From Mesorhizobium sp. LSJC280B00 (GTDB lineage Bacteria; Pseudomonadota; Alphaproteobacteria; Rhizobiales; Rhizobiaceae): DNA of 64,000 nt. The stretch is taken from assembly GCF_000502835.1 (NCBI RefSeq), contig NZ_AYVL01000005.1, forward strand, positions 235,955 through 299,954, read 5' to 3'. The notes beneath the pieces were generated by a model. The model saw nothing but the letters and a program-made list of their open reading frames with translations, did not search any database and was not told the origin of the DNA. Positions within the stretch are counted from its first letter, which is position 1, and each line of letters begins with the position of its first letter. Both the position numbers and the translations under genes were made by a program. Shown piece by piece: positions 27,095 to 38,956 of the stretch.

Positions 27095-29140
27095 TCATTG
27101 CCGGTGCAACAGCCGCTCAAGCTCCTCGGCACTAGTCACCACCGGCAGGCAGACCTGCCCCGTGCAGAGCCAGGCGCCGGGCTCGGCCGTTGGCGGCATG
27201 ACGCCGCCTGGCAAGGCCGGCAGATTTGTCGCCGAGCCAACAGGCACGACGATGTCCACCCGGCGCGGGTCTGGATTTCGATTCGCAACCGGAACAAGCC
27301 TTGGATTCTCCGGTCTATCCACGATCACCAGCTTCAGCGGTTCAAGCGACAAGGCACAGGCATTGACTATACCCGCCTGGCCATAGCCCTGGTGCTCCGC
27401 CCGCCCGCCCGCGTGCTCTGCGACTGTCCAGGCTTTTTCCCAGAGATCGAGATCGCCCGAAAGCGACGACAATCGGACCAGGGCTTCGATGATCTGGCCG
27501 GTAGCGGAAGGAATGGCTTCGTCGACATCGCCGCGGATGCGGATCGGCACATCCGCGCTGTCGGACGCGGTCAGATAGTAGCCGGTCTTGTCGCTGTCCC
27601 AGTGCCAAAGATCGAGTTGCTCAATGAAGTTCCCGGCGCGATCGATATAGTCGGGATTGCCGGTCGCCTCGAACAGTGAGATGGCGGCGTTGGCCATGGC
27701 GGCATAGTCGCTCGACAGAGCCGGAAACAGCTTCTTTGCGCCGAGCATCGAATGCGGCAGGCGGCCGTCACGTCCGGCAGCCGCAATTGCGGCAAAGGCC
27801 GCTGCCGCCGCTTCGATCCAGTCGGATCGGCCAAGCGACCGTCCGGCCTCGGCAAGGGCTGCGATCATAAAGCCGTTCCAGTCGGTCAGGGCCTTGCCGT
27901 CACGCCCGGGCCGCACGCGCTGTTCCCTCGCTGCCAGCAGCCTTTGCCTGAGCGGAACGAGAAGGTCACGATCGACGACGCTCTGCGCCTGTTGAGCATC
28001 AGTCTGGCAAATGATCGGCTTGCCTTCCCAACCATGCGTACCGGCAAGCGTGAAGTATTTGAAAAACAATGCTGAATCGTCGCCAAGGGCTGCTTCGAGC
28101 TCATCCCTGCTCCAGGTGTAGAACAACCCCTCCTCGCCCTCGCTATCGGCATCAAGGCTGGCGGCAAAGGCATCGCCCTCGACTCGCATTTCGCGCAACA
28201 GCCAGGCAATCGTCTCTTCGATTCGCAGCCGGAACAATTCCTTGCCGGTTGACGCACAGGCCCAATTGCACAAGCGGATGAGCTGGGCATTGTCGTAGAG
28301 CATTTTTTCGAAATGCGGGACCAGCCATTCGGCGTCGGTCGAGTAGCGGCTGAGTCCGCCGCCAATATGGTCATAGATGCCGCCGGCCACCATCTTTTCG
28401 AGGCTTAGGAGAACAGTGTCGCGGTGGGATGCGGTGCCGTCGCGCAGCCAGGACAGCCAGAGGCTCTGCATGAACGGCGCGTTGGGGAATTTCGGCGCGC
28501 CGCGCAGACCGCCCAAATCGCGGTCGATCATGCCGTCAATGCCATTGGCGAGGTTCGCCAGCATGCCGCGGTCGAGCACGGCCTTGCCATGGCTGCCCGC
28601 CAGCCGCGTCTCGACATGCGTGGTCAGGCCGTCGGCACTCTGGTTGAGGCTTTCTTTCTTCTCCCGCCAAGCCTTGTCAACCGCCTCCAGCACCTGGACG
28701 AAGCCCGGCCGGCCGTAGCGGGCTTCGCGCGGAAAGTAAGTGCCGCCCCAGAACGGCTTGCCGTCCGGGGTCAGGAACATGGTCAGCGGCCAGCCGCCTT
28801 GCTCGCCCATCGACGACAGCGCCGCCATGTATATCTGGTCGATGTCGGGGCGCTCCTCGCGGTCGACCTTGATATTGACGAAGAGACGGTTCATGACGGC
28901 GGCGACGTCGTCGTTCTCGAAGCTCTCATGCGCCATGACGTGGCACCAATGGCACGCGGCGTAGCCGACAGAGAGCAGGATCGGACGCTGCAGCACCTTT
29001 GCTTCGGCCAGAGCGGCGCGCGACCATGGCCGCCAGTGCACTGGATTGCCGCTGTGCTGCTGCAGATAGGGGCTGGCCTCTTCGGCAAGCAGGTTTTGTG
29101 CAGGCAATGTCACGGCGCTACTCGATGGCGGATTGAACAA
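27095..29140 (-). CDS. Thioredoxin-domain / N-acylglucosamine-epimerase-like protein (YyaL/DUF255)
   Basis: A 681-residue protein. Residues about 15-175 form a thioredoxin-like domain beginning NLLAEEASPYLQQHSGNPVH, with a CxxC motif at C63-C66 (VGYAACHWCHVMAHESFEN). The remainder is an (alpha/alpha)6-barrel like those of glycosidases and epimerases, with GGIYDHIGGGLSRYSTDAEW and LSLDADSEGEEGLFYTWSRD-type repeats. This is the conserved YyaL/spermatogenesis-associated protein 20 family, whose biochemical role is not established. Confidence 0.9.
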   Translation of the reverse strand: MFNPPSSSAVTLPAQNLLAEEASPYLQQHSGNPVHWRPWSRAALAEAKVLQRPILLSVGYAACHWCHVMAHESFENDDVAAVMNRLFVNIKVDREERPDIDQIYMAALSSMGEQGGWPLTMFLTPDGKPFWGGTYFPREARYGRPGFVQVLEAVDKAWREKKESLNQSADGLTTHVETRLAGSHGKAVLDRGMLANLANGIDGMIDRDLGGLRGAPKFPNAPFMQSLWLSWLRDGTASHRDTVLLSLEKMVAGGIYDHIGGGLSRYSTDAEWLVPHFEKMLYDNAQLIRLCNWACASTGKELFRLRIEETIAWLLREMRVEGDAFAASLDADSEGEEGLFYTWSRDELEAALGDDSALFFKYFTLAGTHGWEGKPIICQTDAQQAQSVVDRDLLVPLRQRLLAAREQRVRPGRDGKALTDWNGFMIAALAEAGRSLGRSDWIEAAAAAFAAIAAAGRDGRLPHSMLGAKKLFPALSSDYAAMANAAISLFEATGNPDYIDRAGNFIEQLDLWHWDSDKTGYYLTASDSADVPIRIRGDVDEAIPSATGQIIEALVRLSSLSGDLDLWEKAWTVAEHAGGRAEHQGYGQAGIVNACALSLEPLKLVIVDRPENPRLVPVANRNPDPRRVDIVVPVGSATNLPALPGGVMPPTAEPGAWLCTGQVCLPVVTSAEELERLLHRQ

Positions 29141-29172
29141 GCATAGCTAGGGCGCTTCGGCAGAGCGGGCAA

Positions 29173-30501
29173 ATGATTTCAAAAGACTCCATCGTGGCGC
29201 TGTCGAGCGGGCGCCTGCCGGCCGGCATGGCAGTGATCCGGATTTCGGGGCCGCAGAGTCGATTTGCTGTCGAAACGACTGCGGGATCGAAGGTGCCAAA
29301 CCGCGTTGCCACCTATCGCAAGTTCCGGGCGCCCGACGGATCGGTGCTGGACAGCGGCCTGGTCGTCTTCTTTGCCGGCCCCGACAGTTTTACCGGCGAG
29401 GACGTTGCAGAGTTCCATGTGCATGGCGGGCGCGCCGTTGTGGCGAGGATGCTGGAAACGATCACCTCCTTCGACGGCGTCAGGCATGCCGAGGCTGGCG
29501 AATTCACCCGCCGCGCCTTTCTCAACGGCAAGCTCGATCTGGTCGAAACCGAGGCGCTGGCCGATCTCATCAACGCCGAAACCGAGGCGCAGCGGCGCTT
29601 TGCCGTTCACAACGCCCAAGGCGTGCAGAGCGAACTCTATCTGGGCTGGCGCCGACGGCTGATCCACGCCCGCGCGATGATCGAGGCCGAGATCGACTTT
29701 GCCGACGAGGATGACGTGCCGGGCTCGGTCGCCGATACAGTCTGGTCCGATGTCCGGGCGATGATCGGGGAAATAGAGCGCCACGTCGCCGGCTTCCGAG
29801 CTGCCGAAATCATTCGCGATGGGTTCGAAGTGGTAATCCTCGGCGCGCCGAATGCCGGCAAGTCCAGCCTGTTCAACGCCTTGGCGCAGCGCGAAGCGGC
29901 CATCGTCACCGACGAGCCGGGCACGACCCGCGACCTGCTCGAGGTGGTACTGGACCTTGAGGGGATGCGGGTAAGGGTAACCGACACCGCCGGCCTGCGC
30001 GAGGCGCCTGGCATGATCGAGGCGATCGGCATCGAGAAAGCCAGGACCAAGGCGCACAGCGCTGATCTGCTGTTGCTGCTGGAGGATCTGGCAGACCCAA
30101 TCGCGATCGGTGTGCTGACGAGCGACATTCAGGCGCTGAGGGTCGGAACAAAAATTGACCTGTTGGGGGGCAAATCGCCCTCGCCCGCGGCGCACTATGA
30201 TTTCGCTATCTCGACGCGGGACGGCACGGGTCTGACCGAACTGCTGGACGAGATCGGGCGTCGTGCCGCAGTCCAGATCGGCAAGGCCGGCGATATCCTG
30301 CCGTCGCGGCTGCGGCATGTCGAGCTGCTCAACGAGACGAAACGCTTCCTGCTCGCAGCAGTGGCCAGTTGTGATCGCGGCCAGGAACTGCAGGCCGAGG
30401 AGCTGCGCCTGGCGGCGGATCGGCTCGGACGAATCGTTGGGTCGGTCGATGTAGAGGATATGCTCGACGTTATCTTTTCGCAGTTCTGTATCGGCAAATG
30501 A
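29173..30501 (+). CDS. mnmE: tRNA uridine-5-carboxymethylaminomethyl synthesis GTPase MnmE
   Basis: A 442-residue MnmE (TrmE). The N-terminal folate-binding part begins ISKDSIVALSSGRLPAGMAV; the inserted G domain has G1 LGAPNAGKSSLFNAL, G2 DEPGTTRDLLEV and G3 VTDTAGLREAPG; the C-terminus ends in FCIGK, the conserved catalytic Cys box. With MnmG it installs (c)mnm5 at the wobble uridine of some tRNAs. It is followed by three parS-like sites and mnmG. Confidence 0.96.
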   Translation: MISKDSIVALSSGRLPAGMAVIRISGPQSRFAVETTAGSKVPNRVATYRKFRAPDGSVLDSGLVVFFAGPDSFTGEDVAEFHVHGGRAVVARMLETITSFDGVRHAEAGEFTRRAFLNGKLDLVETEALADLINAETEAQRRFAVHNAQGVQSELYLGWRRRLIHARAMIEAEIDFADEDDVPGSVADTVWSDVRAMIGEIERHVAGFRAAEIIRDGFEVVILGAPNAGKSSLFNALAQREAAIVTDEPGTTRDLLEVVLDLEGMRVRVTDTAGLREAPGMIEAIGIEKARTKAHSADLLLLLEDLADPIAIGVLTSDIQALRVGTKIDLLGGKSPSPAAHYDFAISTRDGTGLTELLDEIGRRAAVQIGKAGDILPSRLRHVELLNETKRFLLAAVASCDRGQELQAEELRLAADRLGRIVGSVDVEDMLDVIFSQFCIGK

Positions 30502-30513
30502 CTCACGTGAAAC
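30500..30513. promoter_or_regulatory. parS-like site 1 (two mismatches)
   Basis: GACTCACGTGAAAC matches the 14-base core GTTTCACGTGAAAC at 12 positions, with the right half intact. It overlaps the mnmE stop codon. Confidence 0.55.
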
Positions 30514-30578
30514 ATTGCCAAGTGCCGAGATGCGGGCGTGTCGCTAGCGTGCTCGCATAGTGGCGGGAAGCCGGTGAT

Positions 30579-30592
30579 GATTCACGTGAAAC
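30579..30592. promoter_or_regulatory. parS site 2 (one mismatch)
   Basis: GATTCACGTGAAAC, 13 of 14 matches to the parS core. The flanking bases (T and A) extend it to 15 of 16 against TGTTTCACGTGAAACA. Confidence 0.8.
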
Positions 30593-30618
30593 ACGTAGCG
30601 ATGAACGCAGACGGAATT

Positions 30619-30632
30619 GTTTCACGTGAAAC
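30619..30632. promoter_or_regulatory. parS site 3 (exact)
   Basis: GTTTCACGTGAAAC is an exact match to the palindromic parS core. It lies 72 bases upstream of the mnmG start and 40 bases centre-to-centre from site 2. Confidence 0.92.
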
Positions 30633-30703
30633 GACTAGTTGGTGTCCTTGACAGTGCAGGCTCACGGGCACATGTGTCGGCAGATTTGAATCGGAATATA
30701 CAA

Positions 30704-32593
30704 ATGACCAATCACTATGATGTGGTTGTGGTGGGTGGCGGTCATGCTGGTTGCGAGGCAGCCAGTGCCGCTGCGCGGGCTGGCGCCAGGACGGCGCTGG
30801 TGACGCTGCGCTTCGACACGATCGGCGTGATGTCCTGCAATCCGGCGATCGGCGGCCTCGGCAAGGGCCATCTGGTTCGCGAGATCGACGCCATGGACGG
30901 GCTGATGGGGCGCGTCGCCGATGCCGCCGGCATCCAGTTCCGCCTGCTCAACCGCCGCAAGGGGCCAGCGGTGCGTGGTCCGCGAACGCAGGCCGACCGA
31001 AAACTCTATCGCCTCGCCATGCAGGCGGCAATCCGCCAGCAGGCTGGCCTCGATGTCATCGAAGGCGAGGTGCTGGATTTCGAAATCAACAACGGGGAAA
31101 TCGACGACGGACGCATCGCGGCGGTGCTATTGGCGGATGGAAGCCGGCTCGCCTGCGGCGCCGTGGTGCTGACGACCGGCACTTTTCTGCGCGGGCTGAT
31201 CCATATCGGCGAGAAGAAGATCGTCGCCGGCCGCATGAACGAGCAGGCGAGCGTCGGCCTGTCGGCGACGATGAGCCGCGCCGGCTTCAGGCTCGGGCGG
31301 CTGAAGACCGGCACGCCGCCGCGGCTGGACGGCAGGACGATCGATTGGGCGTCACTGGAGAGCCAGGCGGCGGACGAGGACCCCGTGCCGTTCTCGCTGC
31401 TGACCGATCGCATCGAAAATCCGCAGATCCATTGCGGCATCGCCCGAACGACCAATGCGACGCACGAGCTGATTCGCACCAATCTCGGCCGCTCGGCCAT
31501 GTATTCGGGGTCGATCGAAGGCGTCGGGCCGCGTTATTGCCCGTCGATCGAAGACAAGATCGTCAAGTTCGGTGACCGCGAAGGCCACCAGATCTTTCTG
31601 GAGCCGGAAGGGCTGGACGACGACACGGTGTACCCGAACGGCATTTCGACCTCGCTGCCCGAGGACGTGCAACTCGACATCCTGAAGACCATTCCGGGGC
31701 TGGAGCGGGCAACCATGCTGCAGCCGGGCTATGCCATCGAGTATGACCATGTCGATCCACGCGAGCTCAAGCCGACGCTGGAAACCAGGCGGATCGCCGG
31801 CCTTTTCCTCGCCGGCCAGATCAACGGTACCACCGGCTACGAGGAGGCCGGCGCGCAAGGGCTGCTTGCCGGCTTGAATGCAGCGCGCAAGGCGTCGGCG
31901 AGCGAGGAAATCGTGCTGAGCCGCACCGAAGCCTATATCGGCGTGATGGTCGACGATTTGACCAGCCGCGGCATCGCCGAGCCGTACCGCATGTTCACCT
32001 CGCGGGCCGAGTTCCGGCTTTCGCTGCGAGCCGACAACGCCGATGAGCGGCTGACGCCACTGGCGATAAGGCTGGGGATTGCCTCGCCGGAGCGGATGCA
32101 GCGGTTCAACAATGGTATGCAAGACCTTGAGAAGGCGCGACAGCTCGCCCTCGGCACCACCATGACCCCCAATGAGGCAGCGCGCCATGGGCTCGAAATC
32201 AACCGGGACGGCGTCCGTCGCTCGGCCTATGAGTTGCTGGCCTATCCCGGCGTCGACATCGCTTGGCTGGCGCGGGTCGAGCCGGCTTTCGCGGCGATCG
32301 ACAGCAAAACGGCCGAACGTCTTGAAACGGAAGCCAAATATTCTGTCTATCTCGACCGCCAGCAGGCCGATGTTTCGCAGATCAGGCATGAGGAGAGCAG
32401 GCTTATTCCCGAGTCGCTCGACTTTGCTTCTGTTCCCGGCCTGTCGAACGAGTTGAAGCAGAAGATGCTGGCACGCCAGCCGCGCTCGATTGCCGATGCG
32501 CAACGCATGGAAGGCATGACGCCGGCGGCGCTGGCGATTATTGTCGCCCATGTCCGCAATGCCGAGGCGGCCGCGCGAAAGCAGGTCGCGTGA
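30704..32593 (+). CDS. mnmG: tRNA uridine-5-carboxymethylaminomethyl synthesis enzyme MnmG
   Basis: A 629-residue MnmG (GidA). FAD-binding [20 protein letters not shown] opens the protein, followed by the family signatures [20 protein letters not shown] and [20 protein letters not shown], and the Cys-containing [13 protein letters not shown] region; the C-terminal helical domain ends in [15 protein letters not shown]. It partners with MnmE. I start at MTNHYD because an upstream in-frame start would only add translated parS sequence. Its stop overlaps the rsmG GTG start. Confidence 0.96.
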   Translation: MTNHYDVVVVGGGHAGCEAASAAARAGARTALVTLRFDTIGVMSCNPAIGGLGKGHLVREIDAMDGLMGRVADAAGIQFRLLNRRKGPAVRGPRTQADRKLYRLAMQAAIRQQAGLDVIEGEVLDFEINNGEIDDGRIAAVLLADGSRLACGAVVLTTGTFLRGLIHIGEKKIVAGRMNEQASVGLSATMSRAGFRLGRLKTGTPPRLDGRTIDWASLESQAADEDPVPFSLLTDRIENPQIHCGIARTTNATHELIRTNLGRSAMYSGSIEGVGPRYCPSIEDKIVKFGDREGHQIFLEPEGLDDDTVYPNGISTSLPEDVQLDILKTIPGLERATMLQPGYAIEYDHVDPRELKPTLETRRIAGLFLAGQINGTTGYEEAGAQGLLAGLNAARKASASEEIVLSRTEAYIGVMVDDLTSRGIAEPYRMFTSRAEFRLSLRADNADERLTPLAIRLGIASPERMQRFNNGMQDLEKARQLALGTTMTPNEAARHGLEINRDGVRRSAYELLAYPGVDIAWLARVEPAFAAIDSKTAERLETEAKYSVYLDRQQADVSQIRHEESRLIPESLDFASVPGLSNELKQKMLARQPRSIADAQRMEGMTPAALAIIVAHVRNAEAAARKQVA

Positions 32594-33231
32594 GCGCTGC
32601 GTCCTGGGCAAACCTGCAGACGGCAGCGGGCCCGGTTTCACGTGAAACATTCGATCGCCTGGTCGAGTTCGAGGCCGTCTTCCAGAAATGGAACCGCCGG
32701 ATCAATCTGGCCGCGCAATCGACGCAGGACGATGTCTGGCGCCGCCACATCCTCGACAGCGCGCAGCTGGCGCGAATCAAACCAGAGGCGAAGCGCTGGG
32801 TCGATCTCGGCTCCGGCGGTGGGTTTCCGGGCCTTGTGCTGGCCTTTTTGCTTGCCGAGCGGGACGGCGCCGGTATCGACCTGGTTGAAAGCAACCGGAA
32901 AAAAGCATCGTTCCTGCAAGCGGTCATCGGACAGTTCAGCCTGCCCGCCAAGGTTATCGCGCGCCGCATCGACGACAGCTATCCTCTTGTTCCAGCACCG
33001 CAAATCGTCACAGCCAGGGCACTCGCCTCGCTGCCGGCTTTGCTCAACCTGGCGGCACCGTGGCTGACCAAGGGGTCGCGCGGCCTGTTTCACAAAGGCC
33101 GGGATTACCGCGCCGAATTGGCAGAAAGCGCTCAACGATGGTCTTTCGATCTGGTAGAACATGCCAGTGCAACCGACGCGCAGGGCGTCATTCTCGAAGT
33201 ATCCGACTTGCGACAGCACCCTGGCTTGTGA
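32590..33231 (+). CDS. rsmG: 16S rRNA (guanine527-N7)-methyltransferase
   Basis: A 213-residue RsmG (GidB). SAM-binding motif [20 protein letters not shown], followed by [20 protein letters not shown] and the family [19 protein letters not shown]. It methylates G527 of 16S rRNA. The GTG start overlaps the mnmG stop. Residues 16-20 (VSRET) are encoded by an exact parS site, so this site constrains the protein N-terminus. Confidence 0.95.
   Translation: MSAASWANLQTAAGPVSRETFDRLVEFEAVFQKWNRRINLAAQSTQDDVWRRHILDSAQLARIKPEAKRWVDLGSGGGFPGLVLAFLLAERDGAGIDLVESNRKKASFLQAVIGQFSLPAKVIARRIDDSYPLVPAPQIVTARALASLPALLNLAAPWLTKGSRGLFHKGRDYRAELAESAQRWSFDLVEHASATDAQGVILEVSDLRQHPGL
32635..32648. promoter_or_regulatory. 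parS site 4 (exact), inside rsmG
   Basis: GTTTCACGTGAAAC, an exact match, read in frame as codons 16-20 of rsmG. A parS at this position in gidB/rsmG is widespread in bacteria. Confidence 0.92.
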
Positions 33232-33243
33232 CCGGCGACCCAA

Positions 33244-34065
<822 letters not shown>

Positions 34066-34110
34066 CAGTAACCAACAAGCGATTCGATACCGAAACGATT
34101 TGGACGGACG

Positions 34111-34992
34111 ATGAACGAAGACCCTTCGAGAAAAAGACTGGGACGGGGACTGGCGGCGCTGATCGGCGAAATCGATCGCCCGGCGGCTCCGGAAAAGCCC
34201 GGGCTGGCGGCCGACGGCAAGGTGCCGATCGAGTTCCTCAGCCCCAACCCGAAGAACCCGCGCCGGCATTTTGGCGACGCCGACCTGACCGACCTCGCCC
34301 AGTCGATCCGCGAACATGGCGTGGTGCAGCCGGTGGTGGCGCGGCCGTCGAAAACCCAAACGGGCCGCTACGAGATCATCGCCGGCGAGCGTCGTTGGCG
34401 CGCGGCGCAACGCGCCGGGCTGACCGAAATCCCGATCATCGTACGTGACGTCAACGATCGCACGGCGCTCGAACTGGCGATCATCGAAAACGTCCAGCGC
34501 ACCGACCTCAACCCGGTCGAGGAGGCGCTGGGCTACCAGCAGCTGATCGACGACCACGGCTATACCCAAGCCGATCTCGGCCAGGTGATCGGCAAGAGCC
34601 GCAGCCATGTCGCCAATACGCTGAGGCTGCTGAAGCTGCCCGACGTCATTCGCGACATGCTGGTCGACGGCGCGCTCTCGGCCGGCCACGCCCGCACCCT
34701 GGTGACGGCCGACGACCCGGCCGGGCTTGCCAAGCGGATCATCGACGAGGGGCTTTCGGTGCGCCAGGCCGAGGCCTTGGCGCAGCTGCCGGTCGGCGCG
34801 CCGGCGGCAAAACGCCAGCCCGCCGCACCGCCGCAAAAGGATGCCGACACGCTGGCGCTGGAGCGGCTGATGACCAGCACGATCGGCATGATCGTCACGA
34901 TCGAGCACAACCAGCGCGGCGGCGTGATCAGCGTCGCCTACCGGACACTGGAGCAGCTCGACGAGCTTTGCCGAAGGCTGAAGCGGGAGTAG
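34111..34992 (+). CDS. parB: Chromosome-partitioning protein ParB
   Basis: A 293-residue ParB: N-terminal RKRLGRGLAALIGE (ParA-stimulating peptide), PIEFLSPNPKNPRRHFGDAD, the CTP-binding boxes IIAGERRWRAAQRAGL and IIENVQRTDLNPVEEALGYQ, and the HTH YTQADLGQVIGKSRSHVANT. The C-terminal dimerisation segment ends LEQLDELCRRLKRE. It loads at parS as a CTP-gated sliding clamp. The cognate parS sites are 1.5-3.6 kb upstream. Confidence 0.96.
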   Translation: MNEDPSRKRLGRGLAALIGEIDRPAAPEKPGLAADGKVPIEFLSPNPKNPRRHFGDADLTDLAQSIREHGVVQPVVARPSKTQTGRYEIIAGERRWRAAQRAGLTEIPIIVRDVNDRTALELAIIENVQRTDLNPVEEALGYQQLIDDHGYTQADLGQVIGKSRSHVANTLRLLKLPDVIRDMLVDGALSAGHARTLVTADDPAGLAKRIIDEGLSVRQAEALAQLPVGAPAAKRQPAAPPQKDADTLALERLMTSTIGMIVTIEHNQRGGVISVAYRTLEQLDELCRRLKRE

Positions 34993-35064
34993 GTAGGTTG
35001 CTAAAATTAGCCGGCAAATAACGTTTTGCTGCCGCGCGGTGATTGGCGAAATCGTCGAAGTAGT

Positions 35065-35223
35065 TAATCTCCCCCCTTGAGGGGGAGATGGCCGGCAGGC
35101 CAGAAGGGGTCGTCAAATTTCAAGCGCCCACGTCCTCTGTCTTCGCGGAAGGGGCTGGTGTTCTACGCGCTGTGACCCCCTCTGTCGCCTTTGGCGACAT
35201 CTCCCCCTCAAGGGGGGAGATTA
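35065..35223. repeat. Palindromic mosaic repeat, family A, copy 3
   Basis: One arm carries the hairpin GGCCGGCAGGCC next to AATCTCCCCCCTTGAGGGGG; the other carries GTCGCCTTTGGCGAC with CTCCCCCTCAAGGGGGGAGA. It fills the convergent parB-holA gap, and its last bases form the holA stop codon. Confidence 0.9.
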
Positions 35224-36267
35224 GGTGCGCTGCGCCAGCCTGGCACTCTCCACGGTAATGCCGAGCAGGGCCTGGCGTGCCAGCGCGACCGACAGATCCG
35301 GCCGCCGGCGTGTCTGCAGGATCGCCGTCTGCAGGCGGTTGAGGGCGCGGCCGAGCGCTTCGCTGCTCCACCGTTCGAGGGCTTTCTCGACCAGCTTGCG
35401 CCGCGAAAAAAAAACCGGCGGGCGCGCCGCGGCTACGACCGAAGCGGCATTGCGGCCGCCGGCGTCCATCTGGCCGCGCATCGCCTGGATCGCCTGCAAC
35501 TGCCGCATCGCCGATGAAAGTACCAGAAAGGGCTGGCCGCCGGACTGGCAATGGCGGGTGAAGGCGGTATCGAAGTCGGCGATCCTGCCTTCGAGCAGGG
35601 CGTCGACCGCCGCATCGAAGGAGAGGCCCGAGACATCGCCAGACGTCGCCTTGACGTCGTCGAGGCCGATTTCGGCCTGGCCATGCGCGTAAAGCACCAG
35701 CTTTTCGATCTCGCCGCGCGAGGCCAGCCGGTCGCCGCCGAGATTGCGGCGCAGCGCCTGCCGCGCCTCCAGTGTCATCGACATGCCGGCCTTGCGCAGT
35801 TCGTCGTCGATGACCGTATCGATATCCCTGGCCTCATCGGCATAGCAAGGCAATGCCATGGCATTGTCCGCCGCCTCCACCACGGCGCGCAGGCCGACAC
35901 CCTTCTTCAAGTCGCCGGCCTCGATGAGAATGATCGCGTCCCGCGCGGGCTCCGACGTCAGCGCCTTGACGTCATCGGCAAGCGCCTTCTGAGCGCCGGC
36001 ATTGCGCACCCATAGCAGGCGCCGCTCCGAAAACATCGGCACGGTGCGGGCCTCGTCGAGCAGGCGGCCCTCGTCGCGATCGACTTCCGATCCGTCCAGC
36101 CTGACGACCGAGAACGGATCGTCAAGCGGCAGGCCGGTCTTGCCGGCAAAGGCCTTTGCCCGCTCGGCAACCAGCCCGCGATCGGGACCGTAAAGCAGCA
36201 CGATCGAGACGCGCGGATCCGGCTTCGCGAGCCATGCATCGACCTCGTATGCTTTCTTTTGTGCCAT
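35221..36267 (-). CDS. holA: DNA polymerase III delta subunit
   Basis: A 348-residue HolA: KKAYEVDAWLAKPDPRVSIV, LLYGPDRGLVAERAKAF in place of a clear P-loop, LLWVRNAGAQKALADDVKAL, and a C-terminal helical region with SSAMRQLQAIQAMRGQMDAG and RRPDLSVALARQALLGI. It opens the sliding clamp within the clamp loader. Its stop codon is supplied by the end of a family A repeat. Confidence 0.93.
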   Translation of the reverse strand: MAQKKAYEVDAWLAKPDPRVSIVLLYGPDRGLVAERAKAFAGKTGLPLDDPFSVVRLDGSEVDRDEGRLLDEARTVPMFSERRLLWVRNAGAQKALADDVKALTSEPARDAIILIEAGDLKKGVGLRAVVEAADNAMALPCYADEARDIDTVIDDELRKAGMSMTLEARQALRRNLGGDRLASRGEIEKLVLYAHGQAEIGLDDVKATSGDVSGLSFDAAVDALLEGRIADFDTAFTRHCQSGGQPFLVLSSAMRQLQAIQAMRGQMDAGGRNAASVVAAARPPVFFSRRKLVEKALERWSSEALGRALNRLQTAILQTRRRPDLSVALARQALLGITVESARLAQRT

Positions 36268-37930
<1,663 letters not shown>

Positions 37931-37932
37931 CC

Positions 37933-38946
37933 ATGCCGCGGCGGACCATGATCGAGGCGATCCGCGACGCCATGGACGTGTCGATGGCGCGCGACGAGCG
38001 CGTCATCGTGTTCGGCGAGGATGTCGGCTTCTTCGGCGGCGTCTTCCGCTGCACCCAGGGCCTGCAGGCGAAATACGGCAAGAGCCGCTGCTTCGATGCG
38101 CCGATCAGCGAATCCGGCATTGTCGGCGCGGCTATCGGCATGGCCGCCTACGGGCTGAAGCCTTGCGTCGAGGTGCAGTTTGCCGACTATGTTTATCCGG
38201 CCTACGATCAGATCGTCTCGGAAGCGGCGCGGCTGCGCTACCGGTCGAACGGTGATTTCACCTGCCCGATCGTGGTCAGGATGCCGACCGGCGGCGGCAT
38301 TTTTGGTGGCCAGACCCACAGCCAGAGCCCGGAGGCGCTGTTCACCCACGTCTCCGGCCTGAAAGTCGTGGTGCCCTCGAACCCGCATGACGCCAAGGGC
38401 CTTTTGATCGCGTCGATAGAGGATCCGGACCCGGTGATCTTCCTGGAACCGAAGCGGCTTTATAATGGCCCTTTCGACGGTCATCACGAGCGGCCGGTAA
38501 CGCCATGGTCGAAACATGAGCTCGGCGAAGTCGCCGACGGCCATTACACGGTGCCGCTCGGCAAGGCGGTGATCCGACGGCCGGGTGCGGCAGTCACCGT
38601 GCTTGCCTATGGCACGATGGTCTATGTCGCCCAGGCGGCAGCCGAGGAGACCGGCATCGATGCCGAGATCATAGATCTGAGGACACTGCTGCCGCTCGAT
38701 CTCGAGACGATCGTCGCCTCGGTCAACAAGACGGGGCGCTGCGTCATCGTGCACGAGGCGACGCTGACATCGGGGTTCGGCGCCGAACTTTCGGCGCTGG
38801 TTCAGGAGAGCTGCTTCTACCATCTGGAAGCGCCGGTGGCGCGGGTCACCGGCTGGGACACGCCCTATCCGCATGCGCAGGAGTGGGACTATTTTCCTGG
38901 TCCTGCCCGGCTAGGCCGCGCGCTCGTCGAAACGGTGGAAGCCTGA
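37933..38946 (+). CDS. bkdA2: Branched-chain 2-oxoacid dehydrogenase E1 beta subunit
   Basis: A 337-residue transketolase-like beta chain: ERVIVFGEDVGFFGGVFRCT, PISESGIVGAAIGMAAYGLK, GGIFGGQTHSQSPEALFTHV and the C-terminal IDLRTLLPLDLETIVASVNK with VTGWDTPYPHAQEWDYFP. It pairs with E1 alpha and carries much of the ThDP site. It is packed tightly between bkdA1 and bkdB. Confidence 0.95.
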   Translation: MPRRTMIEAIRDAMDVSMARDERVIVFGEDVGFFGGVFRCTQGLQAKYGKSRCFDAPISESGIVGAAIGMAAYGLKPCVEVQFADYVYPAYDQIVSEAARLRYRSNGDFTCPIVVRMPTGGGIFGGQTHSQSPEALFTHVSGLKVVVPSNPHDAKGLLIASIEDPDPVIFLEPKRLYNGPFDGHHERPVTPWSKHELGEVADGHYTVPLGKAVIRRPGAAVTVLAYGTMVYVAQAAAEETGIDAEIIDLRTLLPLDLETIVASVNKTGRCVIVHEATLTSGFGAELSALVQESCFYHLEAPVARVTGWDTPYPHAQEWDYFPGPARLGRALVETVEA

Positions 38947-38956
38947 AGGGGGAACG

